This document shows positions 8,336 through 16,891 of a stretch of DNA of 64,000 nt, one piece after another. The DNA comes from Actinobacteria bacterium OK074 (lineage in GTDB: Bacteria > Actinomycetota > Actinomycetes > Streptomycetales > Streptomycetaceae), in contig LJCV01000263.1 of the NCBI GenBank assembly GCA_001298575.1, positions 62,001 through 126,000 on the forward strand. Reading direction: 5' to 3'. The stretch's first letter is position 1; each line of letters starts with the position of its first letter. The position numbers and the translations under genes were made by a program. Below the pieces are notes generated by a model, which saw only the letters and a program-made list of their open reading frames with translations, was not told the origin of the DNA and made no database searches.

Positions 8336-9196
8336 TCAGGGAGCCGTCCCCGCGGCCGGGCCGCCGCTCATGACGCTGGCGTTCTGCTGCGCGAGCATCG
8401 CCTTCACGGCCTCGTTGCGGCTCAGTCCGCGCAACTTCCGTTCACTGGCGCGGACCGGCTCCCCGACGAAGTGCGTCGGGCCGTGCGGCAGGTTCTCGAT
8501 CACCTCGGCCACGACCTGCTCGGGGGTGACCGCGCCGGGAATCGGCAGCGGATCGTCGGGGCCGGACAGGACGCCCCGGCGGGCCAGCAGCCGTCGTAGC
8601 GCCGGGGTGTCGGTCACGCCCAGCACGGCGGCCAGGACGTCGACGCCGCCGTCGTGGAGTTCGGCCCACAACGCCTCCGCCATCACCATGTCGAACGCCT
8701 TCGACGCCCCGTAGGCCACCATGTTGCGCGCACCCGCGAGCCCGGCGGCCGACGAGACCAGCACGATCCCGCCCCGGCCGCGGGCCGCCATCAATCCGGC
8801 GAAGTGGTGGCAGATCCGCATCGGCACCAGGCAGTTGCGCTGCACCAGCGTCAACGGGACCTCGATCGGGTTGGCGAGGAACGGCTCGTAGGTGGGGTCG
8901 GCACCGGCGCAGTACAGCACCATGCCGATCTCCAGACCGGCCGTGCCGTCGAGGATCCGCTCCATCGCGTCCGCGTCGGTGAGGTCCACCGCGAGGGTCC
9001 GCGTCTCGACCCCGGTCTCGGTGCGGAGCGCGGCGGCCAGTTCGTCCAGCGCGTCCTTGCGCCGGGCGAGCAGCACCACGTTGAGCCCGCGTTCGGCCAT
9101 GGCGCGCGCGTAGGCCGCGCCCACCCCTTCCGAGGCGCCGACCACGAAGGCCCACGGTCCGTACTGCTGGGCGAAACTCGTCTCTTCGGTAGTCAC
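8336..9196 (-). CDS. SDR family NAD(P)-dependent oxidoreductase
   Basis: A 286-residue short-chain dehydrogenase. The Rossmann motif GASEGVG is at about residues 20-26, an arginine at the end of strand 2 (LLARRK) suggests NADPH preference, the VSSAAG strand carries the active Ser, and YGASK holds the catalytic Tyr and Lys. A C-terminal extension after residue 230 (THFVGEPVRASERKLRGLSRNEAVKAML) goes beyond the classical core. Substrate unknown. It lies downstream of a TetR gene on the same strand with a palindrome in the gap, so it is the likely target of that repressor. Confidence 0.85.
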   Translation of the reverse strand: MTTEETSFAQQYGPWAFVVGASEGVGAAYARAMAERGLNVVLLARRKDALDELAAALRTETGVETRTLAVDLTDADAMERILDGTAGLEIGMVLYCAGADPTYEPFLANPIEVPLTLVQRNCLVPMRICHHFAGLMAARGRGGIVLVSSAAGLAGARNMVAYGASKAFDMVMAEALWAELHDGGVDVLAAVLGVTDTPALRRLLARRGVLSGPDDPLPIPGAVTPEQVVAEVIENLPHGPTHFVGEPVRASERKLRGLSRNEAVKAMLAQQNASVMSGGPAAGTAP

Positions 9197-9214
9197 ACGA
9201 GCGATCGTAGGACG

Positions 9215-9234
9215 TCTACCGACCGGAAGGTAGA
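9215..9234. promoter_or_regulatory. TetR-type operator in front of the SDR gene
   Basis: TCTACC-N8-GGTAGA has perfect 6-nt arms and an 8-bp centre, and lies 19 bp upstream of the SDR start. Its size suits a TetR dimer, and the TetR gene next door is the obvious candidate. Confidence 0.5.
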
Positions 9235-9302
9235 TAAAGATGAGCCTGGCAACTGGCCGGATCCGAAGGAGACTTGGCGGGCTGTGTGTGGGGACGGGTT
9301 CG

Positions 9303-9905
9303 TCAGACGGCGTTGATGCCGTGCGTGACGGTGTCGTAGAAGTACTGGGCGATCCGGGCCGCGGAGATGTCCCCGCCCTGGCGGAACCACTGCTGGGTCC
9401 AGCTGCACATGCCCAGGATCGCCAGCGCGGTCAGGTTCGGGTCGGGGACCACGAAGGAGCCGTCGGCCACGCCGCGTTCGAGGACGTCCGCCAGCAACGC
9501 GCGGTAGTGGTCGCGCAGTTCGGCGACCGCCGTACGGACGGCCTCCGGAAGCTCCCGGAAGTGCTCGAAGAACACCCGTATGTGCCCCGGATGGGTCTCC
9601 ATCAGGGACACCAGGTCGGTCATCATCGCCAGGAGCAGGCCCCGCGGGTCGAGCACCCCGGCGTCCAGACGGCTCCGGTGCGCCTCGATGACCGGCTCGA
9701 TCATGCCCTGGTGCATCTGCGCCAGCAGGTCGTCCTTGCTGCCGAAGTAGTAGTAGAGCGACGCCTTCCGGATGCCGACGTGCTGGGCGATGGTCTCCAT
9801 CGAGATCTCCTGGTAGGCGCGGTCGCCGAACAACTCGGCCGCGACTTCCATGATCTGCGCCTTCCGGGACGCCGCCGGCAGTCGAGTACGCGCCTGCTGA
9901 TCCAC
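9303..9905 (-). CDS. TetR family transcriptional regulator
   Basis: A 200-residue repressor with GTG start at 9905. The N-terminal TetR helix-turn-helix is clear (IMEVAAELFGDRAYQEISMETIAQHVGIRKASLYYYFGSKDDLL split over residues 18-62), followed by an all-helical ligand domain (PGHIRVFFEHFRELPE, DPNLTALAILGMCSW). The ligand domain resembles regulators of fatty-acid or xenobiotic metabolism. It probably controls the SDR downstream through the palindrome at 9215-9234. Confidence 0.9.
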   Translation of the reverse strand: MDQQARTRLPAASRKAQIMEVAAELFGDRAYQEISMETIAQHVGIRKASLYYYFGSKDDLLAQMHQGMIEPVIEAHRSRLDAGVLDPRGLLLAMMTDLVSLMETHPGHIRVFFEHFRELPEAVRTAVAELRDHYRALLADVLERGVADGSFVVPDPNLTALAILGMCSWTQQWFRQGGDISAARIAQYFYDTVTHGINAV

Positions 9906-9947
9906 CGTGACCTGTCTCCCGTCTCCGCCTGTCGACGGTTGCTCACC

Positions 9948-10673
9948 TTACGGGCGCTGTTGCCCCGGAGAACCGGGGGCGGGCTCGGCGGGCGCCGTCT
10001 GGGTCAGGAAGGCGTTGAGCCACTTCTCGGTGTGCGCCACGTGGGCCGAGGCCGCGCCCGCGGCGGCGACGGGGTCGCGGTTGGCGATTGCGGTGGCAAT
10101 CGCGCGGTGGTCCTCGTCGCTGGCGCGCTTGATGTGCGGCCCGTCGGGCAGCGTGAACACCTGGTAGGCGCGGGACCGGGCGCGGAACACCCCGAGCAGC
10201 GAGCCGAGCGTGGGGTTGCCGCCGACCCGGGCGATCTCCGCGTGGAAACCCTGGTCGAGGGCGGAGACCCGCTCCGGGTCCTCGGTCGCCTCCATCGCCT
10301 CGATGTGCTCGAAGATCGACTTCAGCGTCTCGGGGGTCATCCGGGCCGCCGCCTGCGCCGCCGCGTGGGACTCCAGGACCCGCCGGATCTCGTACATCTC
10401 CAGCAGCCCGGCCAGCGGCAGCAGATCGACGGTGAGCGACAGGCTGCCCACGATGTCCTCCGGCCGCAACTGCGAGACGTAGGTGCCCGAGCCGTGCCGC
10501 GGCTCTATCACCCGCAGGGCCGCCAGCATCCGCACGGCCTCGCGCAACGAGCCCCGGGAGACGCCCAGTTCCTCGCACAGCTCGCCCTCGGGCGGAATCC
10601 GCTGCCCGGCCACCAGACGGCCGGTGGAGATCATGTGCCGTAGCCCGTGGAACGCCTGGTCAACTGCGGACAT
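9948..10673 (-). CDS. GntR family regulator, FadR/FCD subfamily
   Basis: A 241-residue regulator. The winged helix is in residues 8-75 (IPPEGELCEELGVSRGSLREAVRML, HGSGTYVS). The FCD ligand domain follows, with the metal-binding pattern seen in DQGFH, EDHRAIATAI and AHVAHTEK; this subfamily usually senses small carboxylic or sugar acids. It is divergent from the PLP-enzyme/ABC-permease operon at 11066, and the shared gap holds several GATGA-type palindromes. It therefore likely regulates both itself and the importer. Confidence 0.9.
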   Translation of the reverse strand: MSAVDQAFHGLRHMISTGRLVAGQRIPPEGELCEELGVSRGSLREAVRMLAALRVIEPRHGSGTYVSQLRPEDIVGSLSLTVDLLPLAGLLEMYEIRRVLESHAAAQAAARMTPETLKSIFEHIEAMEATEDPERVSALDQGFHAEIARVGGNPTLGSLLGVFRARSRAYQVFTLPDGPHIKRASDEDHRAIATAIANRDPVAAAGAASAHVAHTEKWLNAFLTQTAPAEPAPGSPGQQRP

Positions 10674-10725
10674 TTTTCCCCTCCGGAGGACATGGCCACT
10701 TCGCTCGGCCTCCCGCAGCCTACAG

Positions 10726-10740
10726 AGTCATCTGATGAGT
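10726..10740. promoter_or_regulatory. GntR operator candidate 1
   Basis: AGTCATC-T-GATGAGT is an inverted repeat (TCATC/GATGA perfect, outer bases partly matching) 53 bp upstream of the GntR start codon. It is the same core as the box at 10757-10773. Confidence 0.5.
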
Positions 10741-10756
10741 TGCGGTGCCTGCCTCC

Positions 10757-10773
10757 AAGTCATCCAATGACTT
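10757..10773. promoter_or_regulatory. GntR operator candidate 2 (best palindrome)
   Basis: AAGTCAT-CCA-ATGACTT has perfect 7-nt arms around 3 bases. Its spacing from box 1, about 32 bp centre to centre, is close to three helical turns, so two dimers would sit on one face of the DNA. Confidence 0.55.
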
Positions 10774-11065
10774 ATTTCGCGCACGTAATCGATCGGTCAC
10801 GACGCCATCAAGTCGCGCGGGGCCGGGGAGTCGGTGCGGCGGGATTCGGACTCCTGGTGTTTGTGCAGGTGGAAGGCGAATCGGCGCCCATCTTGAGCCG
10901 CCGGACGGCCCGTTAGATCGCGTGACCGTCTGATGTCGGCGCTCCGGGGCCCTTGTCTGCGCAAGGGTGTCGTGCCACGATGCGCCGCAAGTCATCAGAT
11001 CTATTTCGGCGACCGTCCGATGTATGGGCCCGCCGTCATGGGGCCAGGGAGATCGTGAGTCATAC

Positions 11066-12343
11066 GTGAGCGAGCCCGCCATCAGCACAGTCAGCACCAC
11101 CGGCACCGGCACCACCGGCACCACCGCGCCGCGCCCCCTTCTGCTCGCCGACGGGAGGCCGGCGGCCGAGGCGTGGTCCCTGGACCCCGCGCACCACCAC
11201 CTCAATCACGGCTCGTTCGGGGCGGTTCCGCTCGCCGTGCAGCACGAGCAGAACCGGCTGCGCGCGGAGATGGACCGTTCACCGGGCGTGTGGTTCCCGG
11301 GACTTCCGGCCCGGGTCGCGACCGCCCGGCGCGCGGTCGCCGCGTTCCTGCGGGTCGCCGTGGACGATCTCGCCCTGGTGCCCAACGCCAGCGGCGGCGC
11401 GAGCGTCGTCTACACGAACGTACCGGCCAGACCGGGCGGGGAGGTCCTCGTGACCGATCACGGCTACGGCGCCGTGACCATGGGGGCGCAGCGCCTGGCC
11501 CGGCGCTGGGGCGGCAGCGTCCGGACCGCACGGGTGCCCCTCGACGCGGACGCGGACGAGGCGTACGAGGCCGTCCTCGCCCAGGTCACCGACGCGACGG
11601 GCCTGATCGTCCTCGACCACATCACCTCGGCCACCGCCCGCTGGATGCCCGTGGCGCGGATCGGCCGCGCGGCCCGCGAACGCGGCATCCCGCTGCTGGT
11701 CGACGGCGCCCACGTACCCGGCCTGGCCGAGGACCCGCTCGCGGGGGTGGAGTGCGACGTGTGGATCGGCAACCTCCACAAGTTCGGCTGCGCGCCCCGC
11801 GGCACGGCGGCCCTGGTCGCCCGCGGACCGCTCCGCGAGGACCTCCACCCGTTGATCGACTCGTGGGGCGCCCCGGAGCCGTACCCCGACCGCTTCGACA
11901 CCCAGGGCACCCTCGACGTCACCAGCTACCTCGCCGCACCGGCCGCGCTGGACTTCGTCGAGCACACCTGGGGCTGGGACACCGCCCGCACCTACATGCG
12001 GACGCTGGCCGACTACGCGGAGCGGATCGTCGGCGACGCCTTCGCCCAACTCACCGGCGAAAGCAGCGCGGTTGACGTCGGCATGCCGGTCAACGCGCTG
12101 CGTCTGGTCCGGCTGCCCGCGGGCCTGGGCACCACGCACGCCGACGCCGACGCCCTGCGCGACCGGGTCGCCGCCGAACTGGGCGTCGAGGCCGCCTTCA
12201 CCAGCTTCGGAGGCGTCGGTTACCTCCGGCTGTCGACGCACGTGTACAACACGGCCGCCGACTTCGAGTACTTCGCCGAGCACTGCGTACCGGTGCTCGG
12301 CGGCTGGGCCCGCACCCATATCGCACAACTCGCATCGCAGTGA
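11066..12343 (+). CDS. PLP-dependent aminotransferase class V, isopenicillin-N-epimerase-like
   Basis: A 425-residue fold-type I PLP enzyme of the CefD-like class-V group, whose members act as epimerases, cysteine desulfurases/lyases or transaminases. Visible signatures are HLNHGSFGAVP near the start, VDGAHVPG (PLP-binding Asp) and NLHKFGCAPRGTA with Schiff-base Lys239. The GTG at 11066 is chosen because family similarity begins just after it; AGGGAG lies 14 nt upstream, a long spacing. It is the first gene of the importer operon, so its substrate may be the imported compound or a breakdown product. Reaction not predictable. Confidence 0.8.
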   Translation: MSEPAISTVSTTGTGTTGTTAPRPLLLADGRPAAEAWSLDPAHHHLNHGSFGAVPLAVQHEQNRLRAEMDRSPGVWFPGLPARVATARRAVAAFLRVAVDDLALVPNASGGASVVYTNVPARPGGEVLVTDHGYGAVTMGAQRLARRWGGSVRTARVPLDADADEAYEAVLAQVTDATGLIVLDHITSATARWMPVARIGRAARERGIPLLVDGAHVPGLAEDPLAGVECDVWIGNLHKFGCAPRGTAALVARGPLREDLHPLIDSWGAPEPYPDRFDTQGTLDVTSYLAAPAALDFVEHTWGWDTARTYMRTLADYAERIVGDAFAQLTGESSAVDVGMPVNALRLVRLPAGLGTTHADADALRDRVAAELGVEAAFTSFGGVGYLRLSTHVYNTAADFEYFAEHCVPVLGGWARTHIAQLASQ

Positions 12344-12377
12344 CCATCCGCCGATCGTCCGGAACTGGGAGAGCACA

Positions 12378-13685
12378 GTGTTGAGCAGGAGAAAGGCAGC
12401 AGTCGCCCTCGGCCTCGCCGCCGCGTTGACGGTGTCGGGCTGCGCCGTCGGCGGTGGCGCCGGCGCGAGCGACGGAACCGTCACGCTGCACATGGTCGAG
12501 AGCCTCACCAACCCCGCCCGTACGGCGGTGCTGAAGACCCTCATCGGCCAGTTCGAGAAGCAGAACCCCAAGATCAAGGTCGACCTGATCTCGCCGCCCA
12601 CCGAGCAGGCGGACCAGAAGATCCAGCAGATGCTCCAGTCCGGCAGCGGCATCGACGCCCTCGAAGTCCGCGACACCACCGTCGCGCCCTGGCGCACCAA
12701 CGGCTGGCTCTACGACATGAGCAAGGAACTGAAGAACTGGAGCGGCTGGAACGACCTGACCGGCAACGCCGTCAAGTACGCCAAGGACGACAAGGGCCGC
12801 ACCTACTACATCCCGTACGGCTTCTACGGCCTGAGCCTGTACTACCGCACCGACCTTGTCTCCGCCGCGGGCTTCAAGAAGCCGCCCGCCAGCTGGGACG
12901 AGCTGCTCACCCAGGCCACCGCCATCCAGGATCCGGCCAAGCGCCGCTACGGCTACGCCTTCCGCGGCGGCACGGCCGCCGACACCAACGCCGTCGCGGT
13001 CATCGAGTCGTACGTCGCCGACAAGATCGACCGGGAGAACGGCTTCAAGCTCACCAACGGCAAGACGATCTTCTCCGCCCCGGAGGCGCTCACCGCTCTC
13101 AACACCTACTTCAAGGTGTTCAAGAAGGCGTCGCCGCCGTCCTCCGTCGCCTGGGGCTACCCGGAGATGGTCGAGGGCTTCTCCAACGGCTCCACGGCCT
13201 TCCTCCTCCAGGACCCGGAGGTCATCGCGACCGTCGGCCAGTCGACGACCATCACCAAGAAGCAGTGGACCACGGCCCCGCTGCTCACCGGCCCCAGCGG
13301 CAAGGCCGTCCAGCCGGTGGCGACCGCGGGCTGGGGCACGGCGGCCAGCAGCAAGCACAAGGCGGAGACCGCCAAGCTCATCGAATTCCTCTCCGAGGGC
13401 CAGGCGTCGCTCACCTTCGACAAGAAGAACAGCCTGGTCCCCATCCTCAAGGGCGCGGCCGACGACTCGTTCTACAAGACGGGCCCGTGGGCGAGCTATC
13501 TGACGATGACCGAGAACCCGGACAAGTACCTCACCGTCGTCCAGCCCCGTGACTCCTCCTGGTGGACGGAGTGGACCCAGAAGTCCGACGCCGACGTCCA
13601 GAGCGTCCTGCTCGGCAAGATGACGGCCAAGCAGCTGCTGGCCGGCTGGAACACCTACTGGACCGAGAAGTGGAAGAGCCAGTAG
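12378..13685 (+). CDS. Extracellular solute-binding lipoprotein, sugar-type ABC importer (family 1)
   Basis: A 435-residue lipoprotein with lipobox LTVSGC near residue 20 after a twin-basic SRRK start, so it is anchored outside the membrane. The body shows family-1 features: TVTLHMVESLTNPA, DVISPP-like second strand, YYIPYGFYGLSLYYRTDL and PPASWDELL, all typical of maltose/oligosaccharide-type binding proteins. GTG 12378 is preceded by GGGAGAG. It hands ligand to the two permeases that follow; the ligand could be a plant-derived oligosaccharide given the lyases nearby, but that is inference. Confidence 0.88.
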   Translation: MLSRRKAAVALGLAAALTVSGCAVGGGAGASDGTVTLHMVESLTNPARTAVLKTLIGQFEKQNPKIKVDLISPPTEQADQKIQQMLQSGSGIDALEVRDTTVAPWRTNGWLYDMSKELKNWSGWNDLTGNAVKYAKDDKGRTYYIPYGFYGLSLYYRTDLVSAAGFKKPPASWDELLTQATAIQDPAKRRYGYAFRGGTAADTNAVAVIESYVADKIDRENGFKLTNGKTIFSAPEALTALNTYFKVFKKASPPSSVAWGYPEMVEGFSNGSTAFLLQDPEVIATVGQSTTITKKQWTTAPLLTGPSGKAVQPVATAGWGTAASSKHKAETAKLIEFLSEGQASLTFDKKNSLVPILKGAADDSFYKTGPWASYLTMTENPDKYLTVVQPRDSSWWTEWTQKSDADVQSVLLGKMTAKQLLAGWNTYWTEKWKSQ

Positions 13686-13705
13686 GACTGGCGGGAAGGC
13701 CGGAC

Positions 13706-14677
13706 GTGAATCCCACGACCATCGACGAGAAGGCCCGGCGGGCGGCGCCGCCGGCCACGAAGAACCCGCCGGCGCCGCGCCCGCGCCGGCCGGTCTTCAC
13801 CGGCCGCCGGGGCCTGAGCATCGCGGCGTTCATGGCTCCGGCCGCCCTGTTCGTCGCGGTGTTCGTCTACTACCCGATGATCGCGGGCGGCCAGATGGCC
13901 TTCCGCAACTGGAACCTCAACGACCTCACGGACACCTCCTGGGTCGGCCTGAAGAACTTCCGGGAGATCCTCGCCGACCCGGTCTTCTACACGGTCCTGG
14001 GCAACACCGCCATCTGGGTGGTCGGTTCGATCGTGCCCCAGTTCGTCATCGGGTTCGCCATCGCGCTGTGGCTGCGCCGCCGCTTCCGCTTCCGCGGCCT
14101 CTACCAGGCGTTGATCTTCTTCCCCTGGGCGATCTCCGGGTTCCTCATCGGCATCCTGTTCCGCTGGATGTTCAACAGCGAGTTCGGCGTCGTCAACGAC
14201 CTGCTGGAGAAGGCCCATCTGATCGACACCCCGATCCCGTGGCTGGCCGACCCGAAGACCGCGATGACCGCCGTCGTCATCGCCAACGTCTGGTACGGGG
14301 TCACCTTCTTCTCCATCATGATCCTGGCCGCGCTCCAGTCGATCCCCGACGAGATCTACGAGGCGGGCGCGCTCGACGGCGCCGGGAAGGTCCGCACCCT
14401 CTTCCAGATCACCATCCCCTCCATCCGCGGGACGCTGGCCCTGACCGTGCTGCTCCGGGTCATCTGGATCTTCAACTTCCCCGACATCATCTTCGGCATG
14501 ACCGGCGGCGGCCCGTCCAACGAGACGCACATCGTCACCACGTGGATGATCTCCATCACCCAGCAGGGCGACTACGGAAAGGCATCGGCGGTCGGTCTGA
14601 TCGTCGTCGCCATGCTGATGGTCTTCTCGGTCTTCTACCTCACGGCCACCCGGGAGCGGAACGGAACGGCATCATGA
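13706..14677 (+). CDS. Sugar ABC transporter permease (MalF-type)
   Basis: A 323-residue membrane protein with six predicted transmembrane segments after a basic, Pro-rich cytoplasmic N-terminus. The ATPase-coupling EAA loop is EAGALDGAGKVRTLFQITIP at about residues 218-237. The GTG at 13706 follows GGGAAGG. It lies 20 bp after the binding protein and overlaps the next permease by 4 nt. Confidence 0.9.
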   Translation: MNPTTIDEKARRAAPPATKNPPAPRPRRPVFTGRRGLSIAAFMAPAALFVAVFVYYPMIAGGQMAFRNWNLNDLTDTSWVGLKNFREILADPVFYTVLGNTAIWVVGSIVPQFVIGFAIALWLRRRFRFRGLYQALIFFPWAISGFLIGILFRWMFNSEFGVVNDLLEKAHLIDTPIPWLADPKTAMTAVVIANVWYGVTFFSIMILAALQSIPDEIYEAGALDGAGKVRTLFQITIPSIRGTLALTVLLRVIWIFNFPDIIFGMTGGGPSNETHIVTTWMISITQQGDYGKASAVGLIVVAMLMVFSVFYLTATRERNGTAS

Positions 14678-15510
14678 TCAACAAGGAGTCCGCCGCCGGA
14701 CGCACCGTGCGCATCACGTTCCTGACGGGCTGGCTGATCGTCACGGTCTTCCCGCTGTACTGGATCACCATCACCTCGCTCAAGAGCCCGGGGACGATCT
14801 TCAGCTCCTCGATCGCGTACTGGCCCCAGCACTTCTCGCTGGCCAACTACCGCGGCCTCTTCAGCAAGGCCCAGTTCGGCGTCTACCTCACCAACAGCCT
14901 CGTCATCGCGACGGTCGCGGGCGCGGTCGCCACCGTCATCTCGCTACTGTCGGCGTACGTGCTGGCGCGCTTCGAGTTCCGCAGCAAGAGCGCGCTGATG
15001 ATGGCGGCCCTGGTCACGCAGATGATCCCGTCCTTCATCGCGCTCGGGCCGCTGTACATGCTGATGACGACGCTGCACCTGGTCGACAACCGGCTCGGGC
15101 TGATCCTCGTCTACATCGCGGTCTGCATCCCCTTCTGCACGGTGATGCTCCGGGGCTTCTTCGAGAACGTGCCGGACGCGCTGGAGGAGGCCGCCATGAT
15201 CGACGGCTGCTCCCGGCTCGGGGCGCTCTTCCGGGTGCTGCTGCCGGTCATGCAGCCGGGCATCATCGCCGCGTTCATCTTCAACTTCGTCAACTGCTGG
15301 AACGAGCTGTTCCTGTCGGTGACCCTGATGAACAGCGACGCCAACAAGACGGTGCCGACGGCGCTGAACGGCTTCATCTCCAGCTTCAACATCGACTGGG
15401 GCTCGATGTCGGCCGCCGCGGTGCTCACCATCGCGCCGACCATGCTGCTCTTCGCCTTCGCCAGCCGGTACATCGTCCAGGGGCTCACCGCCGGCGCGGT
15501 GAAGGGATGA
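14674..15510 (+). CDS. Sugar ABC transporter permease (MalG-type)
   Basis: A 278-residue partner permease with six membrane segments (first at about 14-34, VRITFLTGWLIVTVFPLYWI). Its EAA loop is EEAAMIDGCSRLGALFRVLLP. ATG overlaps the previous TGA (ATGA). No ATPase gene follows; in Streptomyces such importers are usually powered by a shared MsiK-type ATPase encoded elsewhere. Confidence 0.9.
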   Translation: MINKESAAGRTVRITFLTGWLIVTVFPLYWITITSLKSPGTIFSSSIAYWPQHFSLANYRGLFSKAQFGVYLTNSLVIATVAGAVATVISLLSAYVLARFEFRSKSALMMAALVTQMIPSFIALGPLYMLMTTLHLVDNRLGLILVYIAVCIPFCTVMLRGFFENVPDALEEAAMIDGCSRLGALFRVLLPVMQPGIIAAFIFNFVNCWNELFLSVTLMNSDANKTVPTALNGFISSFNIDWGSMSAAAVLTIAPTMLLFAFASRYIVQGLTAGAVKG

Positions 15511-15636
15511 GAAGCGCAGCTGCTAGGTCTCGTCGCGAGGTGTCATGGCAGAGGCCAGATGATCAGCCGATGCAGTTCGTATCTGCGTTTGTGCGGTAGG
15601 GCTGTGCGGGTACGGACATCCGGGAGGTGGTAGCCC

Positions 15637-16119
15637 GTGAGTCAGTCCCGCGCAGCCGCCGGTACGGCCACCGTTCCGCCGGCGGAAGTCGTGCTCGCCG
15701 GCGATCTGGCCAGGCCGTCCCGGCTCACCGTGGCCGATCTGCTGGCCTGGCCCCAGCGCCGGGCGGCGGTCAGCTTCGAGTGCGCCACCAGCGGCGTACA
15801 GCACCACCGTTTCACCGGACCGCTGCTGCACGACGTCCTCGCGGACGCGGGGCCCGTCTTCGACCCCGCCCGGCGCAAGGACCGGCTGCGCTTCCTCATC
15901 GCCGTGCGCGGCGCGGACGGGCACCGGGCGCTGCTGTCCTGGGCGGAGATCGACCCCGACTTCGGGCGCGCTCCGGTGCTGCTCGCGGTCCGGATCGACG
16001 ACACCCCGCTCGACCGCGACGGCCCGCAACTCGTGCTGCCGCAGGACCGGTGCGGGGCCCGGCACATCAGCGGCATCGACACGATCCGGGTGGACGGCGG
16101 CTACACCGCGTGGACGTGA
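15637..16119 (+). CDS. Small molybdopterin-binding oxidoreductase domain protein
   Basis: A 160-residue protein that is almost only the sulfite-oxidase-type molybdopterin-binding fold: SRLTVADLLAWP, FECATSGVQHHRFTGPLLHDVL (Cys is the candidate Mo ligand), RFLIAVRGADGHRALLSWAEID and the closing RHISGIDTIRVDGG. There is no heme or dimerisation domain and no Tat signal, so it would be cytoplasmic. GTG 15637 follows GGGAGGTGG. Whether it is an active enzyme or a cofactor carrier is unclear. Confidence 0.75.
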   Translation: MSQSRAAAGTATVPPAEVVLAGDLARPSRLTVADLLAWPQRRAAVSFECATSGVQHHRFTGPLLHDVLADAGPVFDPARRKDRLRFLIAVRGADGHRALLSWAEIDPDFGRAPVLLAVRIDDTPLDRDGPQLVLPQDRCGARHISGIDTIRVDGGYTAWT

Positions 16120-16201
16120 CGGAGGAAATGGCGCTGTGGCCTCGACCGGCGCACCGGATTCGAGTTGCCCGGAAATGATCCGACGTCCTACCTTCGGGTC
16201 C

Positions 16202-16891
16202 ATGGCGGACGACGAACCCACGCGCGCGGCCCGGCTGCTGGACGCGCAGGCCAAGGCCGAACGGCTCTTCACCGAGATCGAGGAGCGCGGACTCGTCGCG
16301 CCCGGCGAAGGGGAGCGGGCGGTCAGCGACCGCGTGCGGGACCTGGCGAACGAACTGTTCGGCACGACCCGGCACTGGCACAAGCGGATCGTGCGCTCGG
16401 GGCCCAACACCCTGAAGCCCTACCGGGAGAACCCGCCGGACCGGGTGATCGGCGCGGACGACATCGTGTTCGCCGACTTCGGGCCGATCTTCGAGGAGTA
16501 CGAGGCCGACTTCGGCCGCACCTTCGTCCTCGGCGACGACCCGGTCAAGCTCCGGCTGCGCGACGACCTGCCCAAGGTCTTCGCGGCCGGCCGCCGGTTC
16601 TTCGAGAGCGACCCCGACATCACCGGGAAGCGGCTGTACACCGAGGTCGAACGCCTGGCCGCCGAGGCCGGCTGGGAACTCGGCGGCTGGCACGCCGGAC
16701 ATCTCGTCGGCGAGTTCCCGCACGAGACGATCGACGGCGCCGACGTCGAGTCGTACATCGCGCCCGCCAACGACACCCCGCTGCGCCGCACCGACAAGGC
16801 CGGGCGCCGCTGCCACTGGATCCTGGAGATCCATCTCGTCGACCCGGCACGGGAGTTCGGCGGCTTCTACGAGGAACTGCTGGACCTCTGA
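16202..16891 (+). CDS. M24 family metallopeptidase (stand-alone catalytic domain)
   Basis: A 229-residue pita-bread-fold enzyme of the Xaa-Pro/methionine aminopeptidase clan. All five dimetal ligands can be traced: the Asp pair in ADFGPIFEEYEADFGRTF, His in GHLVGEFPHE, Glu in WILEIHLVD and the last Glu in FGGFYEELL. No N-terminal creatinase domain is present, so the protein is short for Xaa-Pro peptidases. The ATG at 16202 starts the first family-like helix. Its 3' end overlaps the convergent molybdoenzyme gene by 25 bp. Confidence 0.85.
   Translation: MADDEPTRAARLLDAQAKAERLFTEIEERGLVAPGEGERAVSDRVRDLANELFGTTRHWHKRIVRSGPNTLKPYRENPPDRVIGADDIVFADFGPIFEEYEADFGRTFVLGDDPVKLRLRDDLPKVFAAGRRFFESDPDITGKRLYTEVERLAAEAGWELGGWHAGHLVGEFPHETIDGADVESYIAPANDTPLRRTDKAGRRCHWILEIHLVDPAREFGGFYEELLDL

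Larger units (their letters stand above)
10674..11065. promoter_or_regulatory. 392-bp divergent promoter region between GntR gene and importer operon
   Basis: No gene is seen here. Besides boxes 1 and 2 it holds a third AAGTCATCAGAT half-palindrome (10989-11005) nearer the operon and two diverged copies of GACCGTC-Y-GATGT (10924-10938 and 11011-11025). Boxes near both ends suggest control of both directions. Confidence 0.45.

Noticed and set aside
5637..8714. Single long frame passing through the PL4 lyase and the HTH region
   Set aside because: It is a shadow of the lyase in its first two thirds. Only the short HTH part from 7758 is meaningful, as part of the pseudogene.
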